Shown here in pieces: positions 58,000 to 64,000 of a stretch of DNA of 64,000 nt. The position numbers and the translations under genes were made by a program. Within the stretch, counting starts at the first letter, position 1. Each line of letters opens with the position of its first letter. A model generated the notes under the pieces. It was given only the letters and a program-made list of their open reading frames with translations, was not told the DNA's origin and made no database searches. The DNA lies in assembly GCA_945902805.1 (NCBI GenBank), contig CAMDMZ010000020.1:1-64000 (forward strand), read 5' to 3'. This stretch comes from Propionivibrio dicarboxylicus. Lineage in GTDB: Bacteria > Pseudomonadota > Gammaproteobacteria > Burkholderiales > Rhodocyclaceae.

Positions 58000-59493
58000 A
58001 TGTCACAACTCCTGACCCTTTCGCGCGCCGCGCATTTGACCGGCGTTTCGCGCGCCGTATTGCAAAAGCGCGTGCGTGAGGGCGAATTGACGTCGTTTGA
58101 TGGCATGGTGTCGACCGACGATTTGCTGAGTCTGTTTCCCGACACCTGTCTTGAAGATACCGGCGCGTTTGAAAAAATGGTCAGTATTCGCGACGATGCC
58201 TTCGCCAAGCGCTTGCGCGAGCGGGTGCTGCCGACGCAGGAGGTGCTGTCCCAACGCCTGTTCGAGCAGGGCCAGGAAATGGCCGAGTTGCGCCGCCACC
58301 TGACTCGATATCACAGCCTGATCGACGGCTTGCGCAAACACATCGATACCACGCCAGCCCTCTCAGCGACCGAGATTGCACGCTTGCTTGACGAAGGCCT
58401 GGCCGTCGTGCTCGCCAGCCCGGCGCCAGTGCCGGCGCAGAAAAATCTGGATGCGGTCGATGCCATGTTGAAGGTGATGTCGTCCCATGTCACCGTCAAG
58501 CCTTCCGGGCGCGAATTCTATGTTGATGGTCCGGAGACCTTGCTCAAGGCCAGTCTGCGTGCCGGCCTCTCGCCCAACTACGGTTGCGGCAACGGCAATT
58601 GCGGCATGTGCAAGGCGCGTGTGGTCGATGGCGAAGTGCGTCAGGTGGCGAATTCCGATTACGTGCTGACGGGTCCGGAAAAGTCGCAGGGCTACATGCT
58701 GATGTGTTCGTGCACGGCGGTCAGTTCCAATGTGGTGTTGGAAGTGCTCGAAGCCGGAACGGCGGAGGATATTCCCGAGCAGACCGTCATGACCAAGGTG
58801 CGCAGTGTGGATCGCGTCTCGGACGAAGTCATCCGCCTGCATTTGCAAACGCCGCGTACCAATCGCTTGCGCTTCCTCGCCGGGCAACGCGCCACGCTCG
58901 GGCTGGCCAGCAGCGGGCAGGGCAACGATAGTCATGGCGAGTATTCGATTGCCAGTTGTCCGTGCGACGATCGCAACCTGCTGTTCCACATTCCGCGTCT
59001 TGACGAGCGCCGTCCTGCCAGCGCCGACTTTTCGGCCCGACTTTTCGGTGGCCAGATCAAGCCCGGGCAGGAGCTTTCGGTGTGGGGTCCGTGGGGCGAT
59101 TTTGTCCTGGCGCGCGAAAACGGCATCGTCGTGCGACCACTGGTGTTTGCCGCCATCGATACCGGCTTTGCGCCGATCGCCAGCTTGATCGAACATGCAC
59201 TGGCTGTCGATACCGAAGAATCCATGAGTCTGCTGTGGGCGTCGGCGACGGAGGGCGGCTTGTATCTCGCCAATCAGGCACGTGCCTGGGCCGAAGCGCT
59301 GGATGGATTCAGCTACCAACCCGTCGTTAGCCCGGCACCGGTGGAGGCGTTGGTCGCTGCCTTGTTGCAGTTGCCAAACCTCGCCGCCAGCGATGTCTAC
59401 CTGGCTGGCCCGGTAGAACTCATTGAGTCAGCCAAAGCCGCATTGCTGGCTGCCGGTTTGCAGCCGGAACGACTACACAGTCAGGGGCTGTGA
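58000..59493 (+). CDS. HTH-ferredoxin-flavin reductase fusion
   Basis: A 497-residue multidomain protein. Residues 1-50 look like an AlpA/MerR-type helix-turn-helix (LSRAAHLTGVSRAVLQKRVR), and 55-150 are helical, possibly coiled coil. Residues about 160-255 are a plant-type [2Fe-2S] ferredoxin (CGNGNCGMC near 196-204, final Cys in MLMCSC). Residues 262-497 are an FNR-type FAD/NAD module (EYSIASCP, DTGFAPIASLIEHAL, YLAGPVELI). The Arg of the flavin RxYS motif is absent (HGEYS) and the usual GGTG is AIDTG. It could be a redox-sensing DNA-binding protein or an electron-transfer protein with a tethering domain. A dispersed motif adds RRPASADF in the FAD domain. Confidence 0.78.
   Translation: MSQLLTLSRAAHLTGVSRAVLQKRVREGELTSFDGMVSTDDLLSLFPDTCLEDTGAFEKMVSIRDDAFAKRLRERVLPTQEVLSQRLFEQGQEMAELRRHLTRYHSLIDGLRKHIDTTPALSATEIARLLDEGLAVVLASPAPVPAQKNLDAVDAMLKVMSSHVTVKPSGREFYVDGPETLLKASLRAGLSPNYGCGNGNCGMCKARVVDGEVRQVANSDYVLTGPEKSQGYMLMCSCTAVSSNVVLEVLEAGTAEDIPEQTVMTKVRSVDRVSDEVIRLHLQTPRTNRLRFLAGQRATLGLASSGQGNDSHGEYSIASCPCDDRNLLFHIPRLDERRPASADFSARLFGGQIKPGQELSVWGPWGDFVLARENGIVVRPLVFAAIDTGFAPIASLIEHALAVDTEESMSLLWASATEGGLYLANQARAWAEALDGFSYQPVVSPAPVEALVAALLQLPNLAASDVYLAGPVELIESAKAALLAAGLQPERLHSQGL
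59009..59033 (+). repeat. Dispersed 25-bp motif, copy 16 (3 mismatches)
   Basis: Plus orientation inside the HTH-ferredoxin-reductase gene, read as RRPASADF. Its end, CCGACTTTTCGG, is repeated immediately downstream (59036-59047). Confidence 0.7.
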
Positions 59494-59642
59494 TGGCGGT
59501 TCAACGCTAACGAGCGTGTGAAAGTAGCGGTGCGCCTCACCCGCCGCTTATCGGCGCTATAAGCAAACGATATGCCTCGCGGCCTCGGCTGCCGCTATCC
59601 TTGGCACTGCTATCGACGAACGATATTTCCCCGAGCTCTCTC

Positions 59643-60695
59643 ATGCGTCCCGCCCAACTTGCTGCGATCCTGGATCGCGAATTTCTCGCCGCTGCCGAAG
59701 GTAGTCACACGCCAGTCATGTTGTGGGGGCCGCCGGGTGTCGGCAAGTCGCAGATCGTGGCGCAGATTGCGGCGCGGCATGGTGTGCCGGTGATCGATGT
59801 GCGTTTGTCGCAAATGGAACCGTCGGACTTGCGCGGCATCCCGTTCCGTAACGGCAGCCACGTGGATTGGGCGCCACCGTCGATGTTGCCGGATGCGACG
59901 CGACATGGCGCCAGTGGAATTCTTTTTCTCGACGAGATCACCTCGGCGGCGCCGACCGTGTCTGCCGCTGCCTATCAATTGATTCTCGACCGCCGCCTCG
60001 GCGATTACCGCGTGCCGGACGGATGGGCGATCTTCGCTGCCGGCAACCGTCAGGGTGACCGTGGCGTGACTTACGCCATGCCGGCGCCGTTGGCCAATCG
60101 CTTTGCCCATTTCACGGTCGATACGCATCTTGACGATTGGGTGGATTGGGCCTACGGCGCGGGAATTGACGAGCGCTTGATCGGCTTTTTGCGTTTCAAG
60201 CCGGAGTTGCTGTTCGATTTCGACCCAGCTAAGGGCCTGGCCGGCGAGATGGCCTTTCCCAGTCCGCGCTCGTGGGAGTTTTCCCATCGTGCCCTGCAAA
60301 AGTTTGGCGAGCGGCCCGATCTGCTGACCCAGGCACTGGCGGCCTGCGTCGGCCAGGCGGCCGGCATCGAATGCGCCGCCTTCATCGATAGCCTGGATCG
60401 ACTGCCCGACATTGACGCCATCCTGCGCGGCGATGATGTGGCAGTGCCGCAGGAACTCGACTTGCAGTACGCCGTCGCCGCCGCGTTGGCCGGTCGTGCC
60501 TTGCGTGCCAAGGCAACGCCGGAAATGAAACAGGTGGTCGGTCGCATTCTCGATTACGCCAGCCGTTTCCCCTTGCGTGAAATGGCGGTGATGCTGGTCG
60601 CCGATCTGCATCGCGGTGTTGGGAATGCGGTGTTCTCAGTGCCGGAATTCGGACCCTGGGCGGCGACCGTCGCCGATGTCATGCTCTATGAGTGA
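59643..60695 (+). CDS. MoxR-type AAA+ ATPase
   Basis: A 350-residue ATPase. Walker A is GPPGVGKSQ near 31, Walker B is ILFLDEI near 96 and sensor 1 is FAAGNR near 134. The C-terminal lid follows. MoxR ATPases act with VWA-domain proteins as chaperones for metal-centre insertion or complex maturation; here the VWA gene overlaps by 8 bp. I chose the ATG at 59643 over a TTG at 59601. The 149 bp before it hold only a small inverted repeat (GCTTAT/ATAAGC). Confidence 0.88.
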   Translation: MRPAQLAAILDREFLAAAEGSHTPVMLWGPPGVGKSQIVAQIAARHGVPVIDVRLSQMEPSDLRGIPFRNGSHVDWAPPSMLPDATRHGASGILFLDEITSAAPTVSAAAYQLILDRRLGDYRVPDGWAIFAAGNRQGDRGVTYAMPAPLANRFAHFTVDTHLDDWVDWAYGAGIDERLIGFLRFKPELLFDFDPAKGLAGEMAFPSPRSWEFSHRALQKFGERPDLLTQALAACVGQAAGIECAAFIDSLDRLPDIDAILRGDDVAVPQELDLQYAVAAALAGRALRAKATPEMKQVVGRILDYASRFPLREMAVMLVADLHRGVGNAVFSVPEFGPWAATVADVMLYE

Positions 60696-61935
60696 CGCCG
60701 ACCGCGCCGTGCTGGTCGAAGCCCGTCTCGCCGCCGCGCGCACCAAGCTGATCCTCGATAAACCCTTCCTCGGCGCGTTGGTATTGCGCCTGCCGCTGGT
60801 CGCGGGTGGCGACTGGTGCACCACCACGGCGACCGATGCCCGGGCGCTGTACTACAACCCGCACTGGATTGCCAATCTCACTGCTTCACAACTGCAGTTC
60901 GGGTTGGCGCACGAGGCACTGCATTGCGCGCTTGGTCACTTTGCACGGCGCGGTCATCGCCACAAGGCGCGCTGGGATCTGGCTTGCGACTTGGCGATCA
61001 ATCCGCTACTGGTCGCCGAAGGCTTGACGCCGCCGGCCGAGGCAATTGTCCTCACGCCATTTTCTGGTATGAGCGCGGAAGAGATTTATCCCTGCCTGGA
61101 AGACAACCCCGACAACGAGACCATGGACGACCACGCCTGGGATGGCGATGACGGCGGCGGTGGCGGTGGCTCAAAGGAGGCGCAGGGCGAAGGCGGCGGG
61201 CAGGGCGAGCCGGATGAAAAAGTCGGTGCTGGCGGGATGAAATGCCCCGAAGCGGGTGCGGCGGCAGAACGGCCGTCGGGTCTGAGTCCCGCCGAGCGCG
61301 AGAAATTGCAGCAGCAATGGCAGCGACAGCTCGCTGCGGCGGCGCAGCGCGCCAGGGAATCGGGCAAGCTGTCGGGCATCATGGCCCGCCTGACCGAATC
61401 CACGCTGGCGGTACAGGTTTCGTGGCGTGCCTTGCTGGCGCAGCATCTGGCGCAGATCGCGCATGACGATTACAGCTGGCAGCGGCCGTCACGACGCAGC
61501 AATTCGACTTCTGACGACATGATCCTGCCCAGCCTGCGCTCGATTTCCGGCAATCTGGCCGTGGCGATCGACGTCTCTGGCTCTATCGTCGATGAGGATC
61601 TGGCCAATTTTCTCGGCGAACTGAATGCCCTGAAAGGCAGCTTGTCGACACGCATCACCTTGTTTGCCTGCGACGCCGATCTGGTCTCTGGCGCGCCATG
61701 GGAATGTGAAACCTGGGAAGAACTGCACCTGCCGGTCGATCTGGCCGGTGGTGGCGGCACCTCCTTCGTGCCCGTATTCGACTGGTTGCAGCGTGAAGGC
61801 CGGCGACCCGATGCGCTGCTGTGGTTCACCGATGCCGACGGCGAATTCCCGGCGCAGGTGCCCGACTATCCGGTGATCTGGTTGGTCAAGGGGGCGCGTC
61901 CGGTGCCCTTCGGCCAGCGGGTGGCGCTGAATTGA
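60688..61935 (+). CDS. VWA-like protein with metallopeptidase motif (DUF2201 type)
   Basis: A 415-residue protein. The N-terminal part has AHEALHCALGHFARRGHRH near 72-90, resembling a zinc-metallopeptidase HExxH site (HEALH). An acidic Gly-rich linker follows (about 155-195), partly encoded by a dispersed 25-bp motif (EKVGAGGMK). The C-terminal VWA-like domain has the MIDAS motif AIDVSGSIVDED near 292. It is the usual partner of MoxR ATPases. The ATG at 60688 overlaps the moxR stop by 8 bp. Confidence 0.86.
   Translation: MSDADRAVLVEARLAAARTKLILDKPFLGALVLRLPLVAGGDWCTTTATDARALYYNPHWIANLTASQLQFGLAHEALHCALGHFARRGHRHKARWDLACDLAINPLLVAEGLTPPAEAIVLTPFSGMSAEEIYPCLEDNPDNETMDDHAWDGDDGGGGGGSKEAQGEGGGQGEPDEKVGAGGMKCPEAGAAAERPSGLSPAEREKLQQQWQRQLAAAAQRARESGKLSGIMARLTESTLAVQVSWRALLAQHLAQIAHDDYSWQRPSRRSNSTSDDMILPSLRSISGNLAVAIDVSGSIVDEDLANFLGELNALKGSLSTRITLFACDADLVSGAPWECETWEELHLPVDLAGGGGTSFVPVFDWLQREGRRPDALLWFTDADGEFPAQVPDYPVIWLVKGARPVPFGQRVALN
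61217..61241 (-). repeat. Dispersed 25-bp motif, copy 17 (3 mismatches)
   Basis: Minus orientation in the low-complexity linker of the VWA gene, read as EKVGAGGMK. Confidence 0.7.
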
Positions 61936-62960
61936 AACCTGCTGTCGAACTTTCGCCGGAAGATGCGCTGCGGCTTAATGTCCTGCTGGCCGGTGGTGCT
62001 GGCGAGATTGAAGCGGTGCGTATCGACGAGAACAACAATCAGTTGTACGCGCTGACCACGCGAGGCGAGGCCAAAGTGCCGCTGCATCCGGTGGGGCGTG
62101 TTGATCGTTACCTGACCAGTGTGCGCGAACTGCTCGGTGGTCATGCCATGGGCTCGCCGGGCGGTTATCCGGTTCATTTGCGACGCTGGACGCGCATGGG
62201 CCAGGCCAGTGCCGCGCGTCTGGAGGCCCTGCTGAAGCTCGGTGAGCCGGAGGCAGTGATGGGCGTGGCGCATGCGCCGAATCTCACCGATGAACTGGCG
62301 CGACGTGCCTGGTGGGCGTTGCCGACCATGGAGATCGCGCGCACCATGCTGCAGCATCCTGCGGTGCGCGCCGGGGAGATGGCCAAGGTGCTGTCCGATT
62401 ACCTAGTCGAGTATCTGCCTTTCGAAGAGGATCCGATCACCGCCATGAACAGTGTCCGCGCCGTGATGGCGGCTGGCCGCATCGAGCCCGAGGCCGCACG
62501 TGCCTTGTGGATCAAGGGCAAGCGGCGGCCGCATTATTTGATCGGCTTTCTCGAATCGGCGGCCGATCGCTTGCCTGAGGCACTGGCGGCGCGTGCGGTT
62601 CCGGCGGTAGCAACGGGTGCTTGGCGCGAGGTGCTGGAAACCAACTTTTCAGACAATGGCCAGGCCTGGCTCGAGGGCGCGCTACTGGCGCTGGACAAGC
62701 CACCGGCACATGAAGCAGTGTATGTGCTGATCGAGTTGCTGCGCGCACGCTTCGCGGCGGTGCGCGAGGTCGCGCCATCTGCGGAACTGCTGGCTGCGGT
62801 GCCGCTGGAAATTGCCGCCATACAAGCACTGGCCGCCCTCACCGAAGACGAAGCCGTCGCCATCCTGGTGACGACGACAGCGGTGGGGCCGCTGATGCGC
62901 AAGAAACTGGCATCGGTTATCGAGCCGTTGCTAAACCATTTGAGGAGTCTGACATCATGA
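61932..62960 (+). CDS. dsrS: DsrS-like protein
   Basis: A 342-residue cytoplasmic protein resembling DsrS, the last gene of the dsr sulfur-oxidation cluster of Allochromatium, whose biochemical role is not settled. Features I recognise are SPEDALRLNVLLAG near the start, LGSPGGYPVHLRRWTRMGQ-like sequence (here HAMGSPGGYPVHLRRWTRMG near 76), NLTDELARRAWWALPTME and DYLVEYLPFEEDP. The start is inferred as a TTG overlapping the VWA stop (TTGA). No dsrAB or dsrC lies in the window. The name rests on memory of the family and should be checked. Confidence 0.62.
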   Translation: MKPAVELSPEDALRLNVLLAGGAGEIEAVRIDENNNQLYALTTRGEAKVPLHPVGRVDRYLTSVRELLGGHAMGSPGGYPVHLRRWTRMGQASAARLEALLKLGEPEAVMGVAHAPNLTDELARRAWWALPTMEIARTMLQHPAVRAGEMAKVLSDYLVEYLPFEEDPITAMNSVRAVMAAGRIEPEAARALWIKGKRRPHYLIGFLESAADRLPEALAARAVPAVATGAWREVLETNFSDNGQAWLEGALLALDKPPAHEAVYVLIELLRARFAAVREVAPSAELLAAVPLEIAAIQALAALTEDEAVAILVTTTAVGPLMRKKLASVIEPLLNHLRSLTS

Positions 62961-63211
62961 AAGGTGGCGTGTATTTCGATCCCCACGCACAGATCGTTGC
63001 CGAACATTTCGCCGTGGTTCAGGCGGCGCAGGCCAAGCGCCAGCGTTTTCCCGAGAATGTCGTCGAAGTGATGCCCAGTGAGGAAGCCGCGCTGGCCGCC
63101 GCGAAACCGGCAGAAGGCCTGCATGCGGGCGTTGTTGCCGGACCATCGCGTTCATCGGAGGGCTTCCGGTTGTACTATCTGGTGCGTTGGCTAGAACAAG
63201 GACCGCAGTGA
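62957..63211 (+). CDS. Small protein coupled to the DsrS-like gene
   Basis: An 84-residue protein, MKGGVYFDPHAQIVAEHFAV at the start and SEGFRLYYLVRWLEQG at the end. It overlaps the DsrS-like gene by 4 bp and is followed 1 bp later by the S24-like gene, so it belongs to the same operon. No known domain recognised. Confidence 0.7.
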   Translation: MKGGVYFDPHAQIVAEHFAVVQAAQAKRQRFPENVVEVMPSEEAALAAAKPAEGLHAGVVAGPSRSSEGFRLYYLVRWLEQGPQ

Positions 63212-63212
63212 A

Positions 63213-63599
63213 ATGACCCCAGAAAAACCGCAACGCAAGATCATCCCCATCACCGAGGAAAAGGAGCGCGATTCCACACTCGATTCCTGCGCCTCCGGCG
63301 AACCTTTCGCCCTGATGGTGCTGGGCGATGCCATGGAGCCGGAGTTTGTCGAAGGCGACATCATCCTGATCGAGCCGGAAGGCCTGGCAACCCACGGCAG
63401 CTATGTGCTGGCGCAGGTCAACGAGGAGTGGACTTTTCGCCAATTGCTGAAAGATGACGCCAACTGGAGCCTGGTGGCCTTGAATACGGCGTATCCGCCG
63501 ATACCTATTCCGGGCGTCCGTGACGTGGTGAAGGGCGTCATCATCCAGAAATCCAAGCCCGGCCGCCGCAAGGCGAGCAAGCGCTACGTTATCGACTAA
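63213..63599 (+). CDS. S24/LexA-like protein with altered catalytic residues
   Basis: A 128-residue stand-alone S24-type domain. GDAMEPEFVEGDIILIEPEG near 42 aligns with the G-D-S-M-E-P-x-x signature of LexA/UmuD-like proteases, but the nucleophile Ser is Ala. In the region of the catalytic Lys (usually VKRL) it has TFRQL. It is thus probably a non-proteolytic relative, perhaps a binding or assembly factor. No DNA-binding domain precedes it. Context: operon with the DsrS-like gene. Confidence 0.75.
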   Translation: MTPEKPQRKIIPITEEKERDSTLDSCASGEPFALMVLGDAMEPEFVEGDIILIEPEGLATHGSYVLAQVNEEWTFRQLLKDDANWSLVALNTAYPPIPIPGVRDVVKGVIIQKSKPGRRKASKRYVID

Positions 63600-63629
63600 C
63601 CGCGACCCATCTGCAAACGAGAGAATCCC

Positions 63630-63863
63630 ATGCCGTATTACCTGTACCGAATCACCCAGCAAGGCCCGATCAAGACCCTCGCTCACCTGACTCAGTTTGA
63701 TACCTTCAAACCCGCTTCGGACGAGGCAAAACGCCTGCGCCGCGAACTCGATCTGGCACCCGGTGAGCAGGTCAAGGTGATCTTTGGCGAAAACCAGTTG
63801 CAAGCCGAAGACCTGCTCAACCAAGTGCGCGAAGACGAACCGCGCACCGGCGAAGACTACTAA
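63630..63863 (+). CDS. Small charged protein of unknown function
   Basis: A 77-residue protein: MPYYLYRITQQGPIKTLAHL, then KPASDEAKRLRRELDLAPGEQVKVIF and an acidic C-terminus (EDEPRTGEDY). GAGAG lies 8 bp before the ATG. It follows the S24-like gene by 30 bp in the same orientation. No family recognised. Confidence 0.7.
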   Translation: MPYYLYRITQQGPIKTLAHLTQFDTFKPASDEAKRLRRELDLAPGEQVKVIFGENQLQAEDLLNQVREDEPRTGEDY

Positions 63864-63881
63864 CGATCTTTTTTCCCCGCC

Positions 63882-64000
63882 ATGGACGAGAACGCTTTCC
63901 GTCACGCCAAGGGCGAAATCAACCGGCTGCCTTGCGTTTTCGAGCGTGCCTTGTTGTGCAAGAGCGCCGTCTGTGAATATGCGGTAAGGCACCAGATTGC
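63882..64000 (+). CDS. Partial gene at the right edge, Cys-containing protein
   Basis: The frame opens at ATG 63882 (MDENAFRHAKGEINRLPCVF) and continues with ERALLCKSAVCEYAVRHQI to the window end. Three cysteines (CVFERALLCKSAVC) suggest a metal or Fe-S site. It begins 18 bp after the previous stop, so it is probably in the same operon. Family not identified. Confidence 0.6.
   Translation, partial: MDENAFRHAKGEINRLPCVFERALLCKSAVCEYAVRHQI

Noticed and set aside
59546-59564. Small inverted repeat GCTTAT/ATAAGC before the MoxR gene as a terminator
   Set aside because: A 6-bp AT-rich stem without a T-run is too weak to call.
3544-61241. Reading the dispersed 25-bp motif as REP hairpins or intrinsic terminators
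   Set aside because: The motif has no stable internal stem (at most GTC/GAC ends); only the copy at 41999 gains a 6-bp stem from flanking bases, and many copies lie inside genes.
1-64000. CRISPR arrays, rRNA genes or complete prophage
   Set aside because: No regularly spaced direct repeats, rRNA sequence or phage structural genes were seen; only one tRNA gene was found.

Overview
The window looks like chromosomal DNA of a GC-rich betaproteobacterium. The conserved gene blocks lptD-surA-pdxA-ksgA, amgK-murU, pepP-ubi-hydroxylase-dusB-fis-purH-purD and purK-sua5 are typical of that class. A DsrS-like protein, an inorganic-carbon uptake cluster and assimilatory nitrate genes point to a versatile Rhodocyclales/Sulfuritalea-like lithotroph. 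This placement is an inference from gene content; no rRNA gene is present.

Layout: 0-0.4 kb is wreckage: an IS30-family end, a Ser/Thr kinase fragment and the start of a formate/nitrite transporter gene. 0.5-6.3 kb is an assimilatory nitrate/nitrite operon (nirB, nirD, nasA) behind an NtrC-type site and a near-consensus sigma-54 promoter. 6.3-13.1 kb (minus strand) is lptD-surA-pdxA-ksgA plus a flavoprotein. 13.3-23.9 kb (plus strand) is cell-wall recycling (amgK, murU), pepP, a ubiquinone hydroxylase, dusB-fis, purH-purD-purK and sua5. 24.3 kb has tRNA-Ala(CGC) with promoter and terminator. 24.5-31.7 kb holds a two-domain eukaryote-like phosphofructokinase, pdxH, aroG, a cyclic-nucleotide-binding protein, an LtaS-type sulfatase and a PduO-type adenosyltransferase.

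32-44.6 kb is a candidate dissolved-inorganic-carbon module: a gamma-carbonic anhydrase, a SulP/STAS relic, one NuoM-like gene, dabA (DUF2309), three more NuoL/M-like genes, and a convergent SulP-STAS-Usp-Usp transporter fusion. 44.7-46.5 kb encodes a NarL-type two-component system. 46.7-56.4 kb is an accessory stretch with two Uma2 nucleases, two MNT/HEPN pairs, an AbiEii-like nucleotidyltransferase and an MSHA minor-pilin operon (mshQ-C-D-O-P). 56.6-64 kb carries a FecR protein, an HTH-ferredoxin-flavin reductase fusion, a MoxR ATPase/VWA pair, a DsrS-like protein and several small conserved genes.

The most unusual feature is a dispersed, non-palindromic motif of about 25 bp (core GCCAGCACCGACTTTTT, usually preceded by GCCGTCCC). 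I counted 17 copies by eye, three of them identical, on both strands, between genes and inside essential genes in all three codon phases. It is neither a REP hairpin nor a terminator and behaves like a DNA-level signal, for example an uptake sequence. All counts are by eye and should be confirmed by computation.
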